Assembly: GCF_034140825.1 (NCBI RefSeq)
Contig: NC_089039.1
Span: 22,737,501-22,801,500, forward strand
Length of the DNA: 64,000 bases
Direction: 5' to 3'
Source of the DNA: Oryza sativa Japonica Group
Taxonomy: Eukaryota; Streptophyta; Magnoliopsida; Poales; Poaceae
Position numbers and translations under genes: made by a program. Numbering within the stretch: position 1 is the stretch's first letter; every line of letters begins with the position of its first letter. Positions 1 to 12,244 of this stretch are shown one piece after another. The notes beneath the pieces were generated by a model. It was not told the DNA's origin. It worked only from the letters and a program-made list of their open reading frames with translations, and made no database searches.

Positions 1-1145
1 TTTTTAGAATTTTGTAATGCTTATTTTACCTTCTTGTTTTCCCTTTTTTCTAAGTCCAAAATATTACCAGCCTTCCCTCTCAAGCACCGTCAACACAGTC
101 TCACTTCTTTGGGGGAGCGTCTGTGTCATGGCCGTTTGGATCTAGCCTTCCTACTAGTGGATCTAGGGCCCTACCACCACTCTGCAACCCCAGAGCAGTT
201 GTTGTCAAGCCCTCCACCACCTCTACCCTACGCCGCTGCTGCTCTTTCGCTGAGATGTCGCCCCTCCCTCGCTCCAGTCACGCACTAGAGCGGTTGCTTC
301 TAAACAAGGACAATAAGGAGCTTCTATCTCAGGAGAGAAAGGAGAGGTAGAGGAGGATAAGATCGAAACTGAGTGTTGGGGGAGGGCTTCTATCGTGGGA
401 CTTAGAGAGTATTTTATGTTTGTTAACCATGCCACGTCGATTCGTTGGTCATTGCAAACTCTATATATACTATATAGGGTGTTGCCTGTAAAAATTGATT
501 TTGACAGACAATTCCTTAAGAGGGCCGCTTATAAAACTGTTCCTATTTTTTTCAAGCAGTCCTCTTAAAACTACCAGGTAGGGCTAGAATTATGGGGTCT
601 TCAGTTATTTTAGAAGTGGAAATTTTATAGTCCGCCTTATAAAAATCAAGCCTAGATGCTGTGAAAAATCGTTTTTCTGGTAGTCTTCTCTTCATCTTTC
701 TTTTTTTGGCTAACAAGTTCAAAATGTTTTCTCTTTTTTTTACAAGTTCATAATGCTTATTTTACTATCTTATTTTCCTTTTTTTTCCAATTTCAAAATG
801 TTTATTACAGCTCATACAGTTTTATTGCTGCCCTCTTTATTTCAAGTTCAAAATGCCTACTATTGCTCATTCAGTTTTGCTGGAATTGTCAGCTCAAATT
901 CACCATGCAAAACCGGGACGAATGCAAAGGGAGAAAAAAAAATCCCCTACGCCTGCTCCATCTGGGTGCCCAAAATTTCCGCCCAATTCTTGGGCTTTGG
1001 TACCTCAGCCATATCGGTTATCTGAGCCCAATCAAAACGCCCTACACATCTCCCATCTCCACCCGTCCATTTTTCCAACGTTCTAGATCCATCCACCGAT
1101 CTGTGGCCTCTCCCTCACGACCAATCATGTCCCACCTCTCCCCTC
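1..1145. other. Intergenic, no gene seen
   Basis: No supported gene. The stretch is T-rich, with several loose repeats of an 'aagttcaaaatg' type motif followed by T runs between about 40 and 870, suggesting an old decayed repeat. From about 1040 it becomes C-rich and leads into the promoter of the H2B-type frame. Open frames here have no recognisable domain. Confidence 0.6.
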
Positions 1146-1152
1146 TATATAT
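1146..1152 (+). promoter_or_regulatory. TATA box of the H2B-type gene
   Basis: TATATAT in a C-rich setting, 106 bases upstream of the ATG at 1258, a normal distance for a plant histone gene with a short leader. A CCAAT-like word lies at about 1119. The core promoter therefore looks preserved although the reading frame carries a stop. Confidence 0.6.
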
Positions 1153-1257
1153 CCCCCCTCCCCCATCCCATAAATCAATCCCCACACCATGTCGCAACGC
1201 ATCCACTTCCTCTCTCGTTGCCAATTCGAGTCTTCTCAACCTCTCGATCCGGGCGTG

Positions 1258-1689
1258 ATGGTGCCGAAGGCGGAGAAGAAGCCGGCAGAGAAGAAGCCAG
1301 CAGAGGAGAAGGTGCCCAAGGGGGAGAAGAAACCCAAGGCGGAGAAGCAGCTACCGACGTCCAAGTAGGGTGGCACCGGTGACAAGAAGGGGAAGAAGAA
1401 GGCGAAGAAAAGCGTGGAGACCTATAAAATCTACATCTTCAAGGTGCTCAAGCAGGTGCATCCAGACATAGGAATCTCCTCCAAGGCCATGTCCATCATG
1501 AATTCCTTCGTCAACGACATTTTCGAGAAGCTCGAGCAGGAGGCCGCGAGGCTTGCCAGGTACAACAAGAAGCCCACAATCACCTCCCGCGAGATCCAGA
1601 CCTCTGTTCGTCTCGTCCTCCCCGGCGAGCTTGCCAAGCACGCCGTCTCCGAGGGCACCAAGGCCGTCACCAAGTTCACCTCCTCCTAA
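1258..1689 (+). pseudogene. Histone H2B with in-frame stop in N-terminal tail
   Basis: Intronless frame for a plant histone H2B, which pairs with H2A in the nucleosome. It starts MVPKAEKKPAEKKPAEEK, a typical Lys/Ala/Pro-rich H2B tail, but codon 37 is TAG (1366-1368). Downstream the same frame continues without a break through [20 protein letters not shown], the whole histone fold and the C-terminal end [15 protein letters not shown] with its conserved ubiquitylation-site Lys, stopping at 1689. No ATG lies between the stop and codon 78 (1489), which is already inside the fold, so no complete H2B can start after the stop by ordinary initiation. The fold is otherwise normal, so the lesion looks young. 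It could be a recent pseudogene, an allele-specific lesion or a sequence error. The 3' end faces RIBA3, about 170 bases away. Confidence 0.85.
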
Positions 1690-1856
1690 ATTGTTAGCCC
1701 TTTTCCTTTCGGTTTGTAATTGTCAACAATGTGGTACTATGCTTGGTTCCAAATCAAGATTTGTTACTAGTATAACAAGATCGGTGCAGTTTGAGATGCA
1801 ATTTGATCACAAAATGAGATGTGGAGAATCTGTGGTTGTGAATTTTGTTGTTGCAT

Positions 1857-4800
1857 TCAGTTGTGGGTGTCGTCTTCGTCTTGGTCTCCGGCGATGTCGT
1901 CCGGGTTGAGGAATTCCTCCGGGACGTTGCCGGGGAGGTCGGAGCCGTAGACATGGCCCATCTTGGTGCGCTTCGTCTCGAGGTACCTCTGGTTCTCCTT
2001 GGTGATGGGGGAGATCACCGGAACCCTGCCGACGACGGCGAGCCCGTAGCCCTTGAGCCCGACGAACTTTGCCGGGTTGTTCGTCATCAGCCGCATCGTG
2101 CGCACCCCCATGTCCCGCAGAATCTGAAATGGGATCAAAATCATCAAAATGCAAATGCAAATGCAAAATTGAATTCAGAATGCGCCATGGTTGATGTCGG
2201 TGCACTACCTGGGCGCCGATGCCGTACTCGCGGGAGTCGACGGCGAGGCCGAGCTCGACGTTGGCCTGGACGGTGTCGTGGCCGTCGTCCTGGAGGTTGT
2301 AGGCGCGGAGCTTCTGGCCGAGGCCGATGCCGCGGCCCTCGTGGCCGCGGAGGTAGACGAGGACGCCGCGGCCGGCCTTGTCGATGAGCTGCATCGCCAG
2401 GTCCAGCTGGTTGCCGCAGTCGCAGCGGGCGGAGCCGAGGATGTCGCCGGTCAGGCACTCGGAATGGACCCTCACCAAGACGTCCTCGCCGTCGCCGATG
2501 TCGCCCTGCGGATCAGCCACAAAATTTTTGCATTTGCTGAAATGAGCGATGAACTGATCGATCATTCTGCTGCCCAATTGTTATTTCTAACCCATTATCT
2601 AACAAAAAAAATTGTTATTTCTAACACATCAAACAAGAACAGAACTTGCAGAAAATTTGCTGAAATAAACGATGAAACGATGGAGTATTCTGCCAATTTG
2701 TTATTTCTGACAAATCGAACAAGGACAGAATTTGTATTTTTCTGCCCAATTTCTAGTCCAGGAGAAGAAGGGAAAAGAGCAGGAATTTGCAGAAAATTTT
2801 ACTGAAATGAGCGATGACTTGATGAGTTAATCTGCTCTTCTGACACATCAAACAAGAACATAATTTGCATTTTCTGCCCAATTTCAAGTCCCAGGAGAAG
2901 GGAAAAGAGCATAATGTATATCACCTTTGCAACAGCAATGTGCTCGGTTCCATCAAGCTTGGATTGGTAGCAGTAAGCTCGGAAAAGGCCCCATTTCGTC
3001 GGCAAACGAGATACAGCAATCAGTTCCACCAGCTTCTCCCTCTTCCTTCTATACCTGAATCAGACCAAAAGAATGAGATGAGATTTCACAAAAGATGTTT
3101 GCATATCTGAAAAATCCTAACATATACTGTCCTAGTTCCATGACCAATGGCATCTCATTTCTGGTTCGAGCATCTTAGCTTCAAATTCACACGGTTATTT
3201 TCCATGATTAAAAATACCTAGTTCCTCCTAGGTAATTCCCATTTTTCTTATTTCAGGTTCCACCTTGGAGAGTAGTTTCAGCAGTGCATTCTAAAGAAGA
3301 ACAATTCTGGCTATGAAGTTTCACCGAAAGAAAGAAGAAAACAAGCTATAAGTTCACAAAGGGTTCACCTTAAGGTATACTAACCGGATGAGATCAGCGA
3401 TTGAAACAATTGGGATATCATGCTCCAAAGCCATCTGTTTCAGCACTGGCATTCCTGCCATTGAACCATCCACTGGGTTGATGACGGTTGACAGGACAGA
3501 CACAGGGCGCAAGCCAGCCAACGCGACAAGATCGACGGATGCCTCAGTATGTCCAGCTCTTTTTAGCACACCACCGTTTCGGTATTTTAGAGGGAATATA
3601 TGGCCTGGTCTTCTGAGGTCAGTTGGCTTAGAATCAGGGGAGGCTAGAGTAAAAATCGTTTTTGCCCTATCTGCAGCCGAGACGCCGGTTGATATGCCCA
3701 CTCTGGCATCCTGGACAGATTGTAAACAGTGCTTGAGTTAGTGTCACAACTGAGGACCATGAATCAGTTTGGATCCTGGATGGATCATTTGGTGTCTGCA
3801 AAATCTACTAAACAACAAATATTTACCACTGTTACTGTGGAAGCAGCAGCTGAAATATCCTCAATTTCTGCAATTGGAGACATCATAGGAATCATCAATC
3901 TTGTTAAGTCCTCTTCCTTCATGCCCACTGAGATGATCCCAGAACCATTCCTGATCATGAATGCAATAGATTCTGGGTCTGCCAGCGTAGCTGCCATGAC
4001 AAGATCCCCTTCATTATCACCGCTTTCATCATCTACAGCAATAACAAACTGGAGAAGAATGAATAGTTAACTTTGTAGCTAAATTTAACTACACAAGGGA
4101 AACAATAATAATGTGACTGTACAACAGTACAAATGAAACAACAATAATGCATATGCATGGGTACTGTCCTGAATTTTGAAGTGTGTAGAGCCTTGCTAGT
4201 TGCTACACGAAAATTTGAGTATTACAGTATTTCTATTCAGCTTATCATTTTGAATGAAAATGTGGATGAAAATTGAAACAGCATTATAAGGACAGCAATA
4301 TGGTTTGCTATTGCATAAATGCACTACAGCTTGGTTTCACCTCACCAAGCAAAGAATATTGTGATGGAAGGCTGGATTGCTGGAAGAAACTAATGTCACT
4401 GTGCATGTATTTGGAGTATTATTGTGCATGTAGAATGGCCTTAACTTTGGTCTTGACCATACATGGTCCATGTCCAAGAAGTACATGAGTGGAACTATTT
4501 TGTCTTAAACTAGGCTGAGATTGGTAAGTGAAAAGAGAAGTACTGAGTACACAGATGAAAGGTTAAAGACGTGAATAGATATTACATACCTTTCCTTCAT
4601 GCAATGCGCCTATAGCCTCATCAATAGAGGAAAAACCATCAGTTGGTTTGTCTGGGTCACCCTCTGCATCGCTAACAAAGAAATCACCAGTTTCCTGAGT
4701 GATTTTAGCACCAACAGTCCGAAAGGAAGCACTAGATCCATTGAATCCTTGCAAAACAGGTCCATTATTGCTTTCCTTTAAAGGATCATTCAAATTCTCT

Positions 4801-5068
4801 CCTCCCCCAAGTCCACCAATTGCATAACATCTCAATTTTAAGCTCCCCTTTCTGATAACAGCAAATCCTATGCTGTTGATACCACCGCTTCCTTGTTGAA
4901 CCCTGAAAGATCAGAATAACCAGAAAATTACAGAGAAGATATGAAATTTTATGATCCCAGAAAATTTCAACAAGACCTTTTGCATAGACAAAACAAAGCG
5001 GGAGAATCATACCTTGTGTTAACAACCGTTTGTGATGACAATTGAGAGCTCAGAAGAACACGGTCCAT
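1857..5068 (-). CDS. RIBA3: RIBA3-type GTP cyclohydrolase II / DHBP synthase-like protein
   Basis: Riboflavin biosynthesis protein, expected in the plastid. Coding exons in order: 5068-5013, 4902-4590, 4048-3827, 3710-3385, 3054-2925, 2505-2209, 2123-1857. All junctions are GT-AG and keep frame, giving 536 residues. ATG 5068 is the first Met after an in-frame stop, and the N-terminus [13 protein letters not shown] looks like a transit peptide. The N-terminal half is the DHBP synthase fold, including [10 protein letters not shown] and [11 protein letters not shown]. Its usual acidic motif DDEDRENEGD reads [10 protein letters not shown], so the Arg and Glu of the active loop are missing. The C-terminal half is GTP cyclohydrolase II with the zinc motif SECLTGD..CDCG, plus GHEGRGIGL and TNNPAK, all intact. 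Paralogous plant RIBA3 proteins share this pattern, so it is probably monofunctional. A GC-rich segment at 5640-5860 may be a 5' leader exon. Confidence 0.93.
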
Positions 5069-6061
5069 TTGGTGATCCCGGTAAAACCGATCCACGCTCC
5101 TCAGGCTTGTCCTCCGAGATATTGCTTATATACCTTTATCTTCTAAAGTGTCACAACACCTCTCAGCCTATCATTTGGAGTTATCTGCTCATGAGGATAA
5201 CACAGGGAAAATCCAACAATGTGGAGGCAAAAGCAGCCACATATTCCTGAGCTGCAAGATAGCAGCTGCCGAACCGGCACATCACACACTTTCAGGAGAT
5301 GCCAAGATAATGGCATTTGATTGTACTCTTAGACTCCAGTCAAATGCAACTGAAGTTGGACCTGATAATGACAGGCAGGTTCATCTTTCATTCTTTTTTG
5401 GATGATTTATGCCCCCCATAATGACACTTGGAGGCCAATGGCTCAATGCCCATATGATGATCTCAAGAAGTTATTAGGGACTTGAGAATTTCTCCAGATT
5501 AAGCCATTTTCTGAGGCAACAGAAGATCACCAGATTGCCAAATGAGTACTCAAAACTTTCAGAGGCACACAGCGAGAGAGCCAAGCGTCCCATCGCTCTG
5601 AAACTTGCATAGTGTGTCGTCCTAGTACTACTTCCCCTAAGAAATGCAGGTAAGCGAGGTCGCGCCCCGCCGCACCTGCCGATGCCGGGGGGCGCGGTGG
5701 CCGTGCGCTGAGCCAGCCGCGGGCGTCGACTCTCCGAGGGCGGCGGAGAGAGCGCGGCACCGGCGATGGCCGCCGCGCCATGGGTGGAGAAGGCAGCCTA
5801 GGCGCCACGGCGACGCCACGCCGCAGCATCTCCGGTGGGGGGAAGAGGTGGATTTCGCCATTTTGGCCTTTTTGGGAGAGAAGGCTCTGCTTGATGATGC
5901 TTCGATGATGGATGGGGAAATCAAAAGGGGACCAACAAGGATTATCGCAAATTCTGTGATATCATACGAGATAACGACTCACCAGATGAACCTTTGATTC
6001 TGTACATGAGTTAGACTGGAAACCTTTTTTTTTTCTTTTTGGCAAAATGTGCTAAAACTTG
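5069..6061 (-). other. RIBA3 upstream region with possible leader exon
   Basis: Upstream side of RIBA3. The first part is AT-rich and looks like a 5' intron, with an AG acceptor near 5119 just before the in-frame region of the first coding exon. At 5640-5860 lies a strongly GC-rich island. Read on the minus strand it has Arg/Pro-rich open frames but no recognisable domain; I read it as a non-coding first exon or promoter island. No joined coding frame into RIBA3 could be confirmed. Confidence 0.4.
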
Positions 6062-6211
6062 CTTCCTCTGTTTCATAGGATAAGACTTTCTAGTATTGCC
6101 TACATTCATTTAGATGTTAATGAATCTAGACATATGTATGTGTTTAGATTTATTAACATCTATATGTATGTGGGCAATGCTAGAAAGTCTTACATTGTGA
6201 AACAGAGAGAG
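6062..6211. mobile_element. Stowaway-like MITE
   Basis: 150-base palindromic element. The left end CTTCCTCTGTTTCA and the right end TGAAACAGAGAGAG are inverted repeats. The arms continue as AAGACTTTCTAG and CTAGAAAGTCTT. A TA follows the right end; the left flank is less clear. It lies between the RIBA3 5' side and the bL17 gene 3' side. Confidence 0.7.
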
Positions 6212-6512
6212 TAAGTAGTACTCCGTTTCATCGGATGCTTTGAACTTTTTCTAAGTCACTTCTTTTACTTTGATCTGAGTTTATAGAAAAACTAATTTGA
6301 GGTAGTAGATTCTAACACATACTAACACTGCCATCATATTAGAGGGTGAAACTCCACTCTGACAACGATTAGTGAACATGGATTTGTAACAGACATTGAT
6401 CGCTAACAGAATTATCATATAGAACAAGTATCTTGCATAATGTTATTCATGTTCTAAAGATCAAAAGAACCTCTCAACAACATAAAATAAAGCTAGAGAA
6501 CGCTCTGGTTTG

Positions 6513-8480
6513 TCATAAGCCTTCTGCTCCGGAGTTCTGGCTGATTTTAGGACCTGCCCATTGTTTGCTGGCGAGTGACTTGGTCCATGGATCAAGAGGG
6601 ACCCGCTGAGGTGGCTGTGGTGTTGCAGGTTTTGCCTCTCGAAGTTCATTCTCCCGGTCGACAAACCTGTGTATGATGACATGGCCAATTGAATCTCATC
6701 AGTCATCATGACAGTTTCCTGATTGAAGTTGGTTCTTTTACAGTTTACTAGTTAAAAAACAAGATGAAGAAAACAAAAATTCATTTCAGAGAGTAGCAGT
6801 GTAGCACCACTTTCTAAACATGAACACCACAAAAAGTAAACCAGTGTATCGATATGAACTTGAAGTCGATAAACGGATTTATTAGAAAGAAAACACAAAA
6901 AGGGATGCTTGCCTTCTGCAATTCTTGATTTAGTGAAAGAAACGGATGATTTTTTTTTTGAATGCCTGAAACGGATGAATAGAATAGAACATGAAGGGTA
7001 CTTGTCTGTTAGTCCAATAGTTACAACTTTGAAATGAATATGAAGAAAACGAATTGCATCAGACCAGAACACTTGCAACAAACAGCAATGAGAAATTCAA
7101 ATGTAAATTTTGAATTTTCCTAGTTATGGTAAACAAGGAAAAGACATACTCAATGTATGCCATTGGTGCAGCATCGCCAACCCGTATCCTAGTCCGCAGT
7201 AGTCTTGTATATCCACCAGCTCGATCTCTACAAACAAAGGAAACATAATGGACATGCATAAGGTAAATCTTGACAGCCAAGTTCCTTTAGACATGCTAGC
7301 CAGAACAAAAATCAAAATCAAAAGTGAAACCAACTCATAGCGGGCTAAAAGTTACTTGTAGCGGTAGGCGAGTTCTGTGAATAACTTGTGAACAACATTG
7401 TCACCCCGAACAAAGGCTGAGGCACGTCTTGCTGCATCAAGCGTACCCTATAGAATAATAGAACTTTCTAATGTTAACATAGGAACGGCTTTGACAGTAA
7501 GAACATTAAGAGATTAATATATCTGGCAAGGACATTTAGCTCATGATGCTCTAGACAACATAAACGATATTTCAAATCCAAGAAATTCCCCACATTAGAA
7601 ATCTGTGGACTCTCTACCTCATTCTGACTGAGCACCACTTGGATAATTGGAATGTGACAAGTTAGCAACATTAAGAAAACCATTTTCCAAGATTCCTTGC
7701 TTACATGGATATAAAGTACTCGCATCGTCACAAAATCAGTTACTTTTGAAGCCTATTTTTTCTTAAGCCAAAGAATTTGAACAATATACCTCACGTTACA
7801 TAGTCAGAATTTTCATCGATCTGAATCATTTACTAATGGCAGGATTACCAACAACTTGTAAGTAAGGTACAATCACTCTATATTATCCGGTGATATTTTT
7901 TTCTTTCCTTTTGTTGTGGTCAAATACATAAGGTCAAATCATGTAAGTCTGCTACCGCCTACGGCCCAGCAAAGGATGAGAATTCAGAACAAGAGTTGCA
8001 CAAGAACGAGAATTTCCAGCTTGAGTTTTCATCTCGACAGAATGTATACCTCTTTGCCGAGCTGCACCATCTGATCCGCTTTCGTCCGCACCTCCTTCGC
8101 CTGAAACGTCAAGAAGCAACACACAGAAAAGAAAAAAAAAAATCAAATTTCCTGGCGCAGAAAACCTGCATTCCCACCGCTAGGTGTTCGACGAAATGCC
8201 GGAACCACGGAGAGACAGGACGCGGGCTACCTTCGCGACGGTGGTCTCGATCCGCTCATGCTTCACCAGCTGCGACACCATAGTCCTGCCCAGGGAAAGG
8301 GATAGAGAAGGGCAAAGAGAGAGATAGACGGACAGCCGTGGGTCAGGGCCATGACTTCAGCGTGGGTGCGACGAGGCGAAATGGAGACCGGGGAGATGGG
8401 GTTGGAGAGGCGGAGAAGCCAGACCTGAGCATGGAGACGCGGTGGGCGGCGTGGCGGCCCAGCTTGCGGAACTTCCCCAT
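6513..8480 (-). CDS. Ribosomal protein bL17, probably mitochondrial
   Basis: Large-subunit ribosomal protein of the bacterial L17 family. Six coding exons: 8480-8425, 8285-8231, 8100-8050, 7447-7356, 7227-7150, 6666-6513. All junctions are GT-AG and in frame, giving 161 residues. The N-terminus [19 protein letters not shown] is the classic L17 start, followed by [19 protein letters not shown] and the central [10 protein letters not shown] and [12 protein letters not shown] segments. A roughly 40-residue plant C-terminal extension ends [17 protein letters not shown]... . There is no cleavable transit peptide before the L17 start. This matches the short, uncleaved mitochondrial type in plants rather than the plastid one, so the location is inferred from family knowledge. 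The GC-rich upstream stretch at 8481-8560 is the likely promoter and leader. Confidence 0.95.
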
Positions 8481-8677
8481 GGCGGCGGCGGAGGGGGGCG
8501 GCGCCGGCGGGAGAGCGGCCGCGGCGGCGAGCGATCAGACAGTACAGTGTGAAATTCACCAAGTTGCCACTTTGGTAGGCCTCGTCGCCGTTTGTGACAG
8601 AGTGCTACGTTTCATGGGCCTTTACAGGGCCCAATAATTCTAATTGGGCCATGTCCTAATGTACAGCCAACCTACTA

Positions 8678-8989
8678 CTGCCTCTATCTCAGTTTGATCA
8701 TCGTCAAAAAATTTTAAGGTATTTTTTTCAAAATAATCATCATTTAACAAAGTGTCTATTGCTTGGTTTTGCAAAGAGTAAATGTGCATCGTGGAATGCC
8801 CGGTATGCGCGCAACCAACCAAAAATAATTTCTGTTGGTTTAACCCATGCGATATTTAGAGTGTGAATTAATTTCTGTTGGACACGATCACTTTCATCGA
8901 TGATGATTAATTTTAGAATGATTGATGTTTTAGTGTCATTGTTCTTGTTGTTCTTTACTTAAGGGATGATCATACTGGGATAGAGGGAG
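8678..8989. mobile_element. Stowaway-like MITE upstream of bL17 gene
   Basis: 312-base element with inverted ends, CTGCCTCTATCTCAG at the left and CTGGGATAGAGGGAG at the right, flanked by TA on both sides as expected for Stowaway. It has no coding capacity. It starts about 200 bases upstream of the bL17 start codon and could add transcription-factor sites there. Confidence 0.8.
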
Positions 8990-9389
8990 TATACTTCAGA
9001 AATTCAGATTTTGTTTGGATTGAAGCCGTTTTTCGTCCTATCAAAATTTTAGAAACTTTTTAATAGTATCAAATAAATGTTTGGTGTGCTACCAACTTTT
9101 TCTCACGCTAGTTCAAATTCTAAATTACCAAATTTGGTAATAGCACTATGACACTATCAAAATGTTAGTAGGGAAAAATTTGGCTCCGAATCAGCAATCA
9201 AGCAAGTAGCTTGCATTTCTCTCTATAAAAAAACCAAGCAGCTTTACCATTATCATATCGCGCTTAATGTTTTAGCCATTATAATCAGAATCATGAGTAC
9301 ATGCTTTCTCGTAAATAAATAAACAAAGAGAAATTTCAAAAAGGGATCATGTACTACTATGTATGAGCATCGAGACGGAGCTGGTTTCT
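8990..9389. other. Intergenic / 3' flank of dehydratase gene
   Basis: AT-rich stretch without a gene. The last 100 or so bases before 9390 are probably the 3' UTR of the minus-strand dehydratase gene. Confidence 0.5.
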
Positions 9390-12121
9390 TCAGGCTCGTT
9401 TCTTGGCGCCTCCCGATTTCCCCAGCTTCGACCTGCGCTGCTTGAACACATGCAGGTACAGCTTCATCCACAGAAACGGGTAGACTGCCAGCACAGCCTG
9501 CAGCATGAGGAAGGTCAGCTAGCGATCGAATTGCATTTCCATCAGCAGTGTTGCATGCTTCAGTTTCATCACATTATCTGAAAAAAATGTTTCAGTTTCA
9601 TCAGACATTCACAGGCTATGGCTTGACCTACCACTAGGAAGGAATGGTAGCTCATGGAGAACTTCCCAAAGAAGCCAGAGTAGAGTTTCCTCTCCTTCAC
9701 AAATGGGAGAGCTTGGTACATAGTCCACACTGCGGAGATGGCAAGAAAAGTATATTTACAGCAAAAGACTGCAAGATTAGTAGGTGTAAAGAGAGGGGAA
9801 GTTTGGTGGGTGAGAATTTTGGAATTGGCTTACTTTCTCCTGGGCCTACTCCAATTGGATACAGCGGTATAAAGGCAGTGTACCTACATGGTGCAAATAA
9901 GTAGAAAGGGTTAATTAGTCTCTGATCAGGAGAACAGCAGTCACCTGGAAAAAAGACCATAAGCAGCGCGGTAAAACTAGGGACTGGTAAGCAACAGTAG
10001 TACTGCAGTTAAACATTGTGATCCATTATTATATCATGTAAAGAAACAAAATCAACATAGCAGCGATGTACTGGCGATTTTGGAGTAGGAACAATATTAG
10101 ATGAACCTGGATATAAAAATGACATGCATGGTGATTCATTTTAATATCCCAGTTAATAGTTCCAGCTCAGTGATCTTTCTGTAGCTTACTCAATACGGTT
10201 ATTGTAATTTGAACAACAAGTTTGCAATTTTACAACTTCTTTTAGAAGACAGAAGGTAAAACAACCATGATACTGTGTCCATCTTTCTGCTTCCTATGCT
10301 GGTTTCAGTGCAAGGTGTCTTTAAACGGAAAATAAAAATGACCTGTGACCAAAAATATTTTTGAAGAATGGAGAATTGTGTAACTTTCTACCAAAAACAA
10401 TAGAAAACAACCAGAAAATAGTGGAAAACAAGAGGTGTACTGGGCACCGAGCCTAAGAGAAGCTACTAAGAAAATACTGTGGATGCATCCTTGGATGTGG
10501 GAACTGGAGTTCATTTGCAAATCAAACCTGAGATATGTTAGCCATGGTGGACAAACTTTTAAGGTTGTCAGAGCATAATGTGAGTATCTGATGACCTGCA
10601 CCATGAAGAAATTAGACTTCAGATAAAAGACTGAACAAAAATAGCATTGTCTTGCGAATTATTTCAAAATAAGGTAAGTACTGAGTACCATTGAGTTAAA
10701 CCAAAATGTAGATGCCTAAATAATGCTTTTCGTTCACATGCACGGAGGTTAGTAAAAGGGTATTTTCGTGTCATAGAACTTGGAAACATATTTGTCTGTC
10801 GTGGATTTCAGTTGGTACATGCACAGACAGTTCTATTCATGCTAGCATTTCCTTAGGCAGTAGTACCAGCTCAACTTATCCTCTTAACAGCTAAACGTAG
10901 TTGTCAGATCATCCCTTTCAACACGTAATTGACATTTTAATATGAATGAAACAGGTGAAATAATATTAGCTCCATTGGCATAGATCATTGTGCAGTAAAA
11001 TAGAAACAAAATATGTGCATCCTGAGAAGGTTCCACCAGAAATTTCTCGTTATATCATGAGATTGCATCATAGAAAATCATTTTTTAATGTACTCAAAAA
11101 GCATCAGTATTGTTTTTATGAGAACAAGGCAAACCACAAAAAGAGGAGAAAATGATGTAGTATCATTTTGTGCCACACCTCAGATATGCTCCAAGCCATG
11201 AACGTTATGAACACGGAAGGGCTACTCTGAACCTGCATTTGGCACAGGAGACTAAATTAGTAAACCTAAGTTGAAACCTTGAGAGGCACTACTGTAAAAA
11301 GGTAATAACAGAAAATGTATCATTGGAAATTTTATAATAAGGAAGAAATTTCCTTCTTCACTAGGTCGAAGTGCAAATTCGTTTTTGCGGTTGGCTCTTC
11401 CATTTACACATGACAAAATAAAAAACACAAATTCTACGGGATTTTCACATGAATTTGTTCAATTCCTCCAAGAATCCCGCAAAATTCATCCGTTCCAAAC
11501 GAAGCAGAAATTTGCAGTCCTCCCCACCTCGGGGATTTGCCGAACCACAGCGAGAACGAAGTGAGTCCTCCCTCCCCACTGCAAGAAGGCAAGAAGCGGC
11601 GACGTGTGCACCAATCCTGAATCAAACAGCAACGAATCTCCTCGTCAAATTTCACATCAAAGAGAGCGGCGCGCGAGGAATTCAGCGGCTCAATCAACCC
11701 ACCGATGGCGGCATGGATCGTTTCAAGAATCGCCCACGTCTGCAGCAAGCCTTGAAACAACAAGAAACGAATCCCCAAGAAGGGGGAAAAGAAAAACATC
11801 ACTCCCTCCGCTCGTCGAGACGAGACCAAATCAAAGACATACGAGGAAGGGCACGGAGGAGGGATACACGCACATACGAGGTCGCCGGCGACGGCGTATG
11901 ACGAGTGGACGGAGGAGGGAGGGGCGAGGCAGGGCAGCAGGCGGAGCAAGGCGACGAACCTGCAGAGGAGGAAGCCAAAAAGAAAAAAAAAAGAAAAAAT
12001 CAGAGCGAAACGAGGGATTGGACGCACGAACGCAGCGAACTTCTCGGCTGCGGGTGGAGTACCATCCGAGGGCCTGGACGGAGTTGTAGGAGAGGAGGTA
12101 GAGCTGCGACGGGCGAGCCAT
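9390..12121 (-). CDS. PTPLA/HACD-type very-long-chain 3-hydroxyacyl-CoA dehydratase
   Basis: Multi-pass ER membrane enzyme that dehydrates 3-hydroxyacyl-CoA in the third step of very-long-chain fatty acid elongation. Nine coding exons: 12121-12063, 11959-11874, 11750-11703, 11616-11528, 11232-11179, 10595-10528, 9883-9834, 9729-9632, 9497-9390. All are GT-AG and in frame, giving 219 residues. The start is MARPSQLYLLSYNSVQALGW. Family landmarks include LLQTWAILETIHAAIG, LQWGGRTHFVLAVVRQ, the conserved RYSHYAL and YLRYTAFIPLYPIGVGPGE. The last two carry the catalytic Tyr and Glu of the family. The tail HVFKQRRSKLGKSGGAKKRA is basic and cytosolic, with a terminal dilysine-like end suited to ER retention. 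It is closest to the At5g59770-type branch rather than canonical PASTICCINO2, judged from memory of those sequences. The short exons 2-4 sit in a CG-rich region and are easily missed. Confidence 0.92.
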
Positions 12122-12244
12122 GGCGGCTGCACTGCTGCAGTGTGCTTGCCGTGGCTACTGGCAATGGGATTTTCTGTGGCTGCGGTTATTTGCCGTTTGG
12201 GCTTTTCTTTTTCTTTTGTTGAAGCATATGTATCTTCTAATACA

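Noticed and set aside
863-1258. 131-codon + frame upstream of H2B
   Set aside because: Overlaps the histone promoter and leader; low complexity, no domain.
5527-5924. N-terminal transit-peptide exon for RIBA3
   Set aside because: No donor/acceptor pair gave an in-frame join; the ATG at 5068 already gives a plausible transit peptide after an in-frame stop.
11233-11702. Suspected missing exon in the dehydratase gene
   Set aside because: An initial scan did not find the 29-residue segment after AAIG, but it is present at 11528-11616 with proper splice sites, so the gene is intact.
11434-12132. A 232-codon minus frame reading through several dehydratase exons and introns
   Set aside because: Only parts of it match the family; splice sites and homology give a nine-exon model instead.
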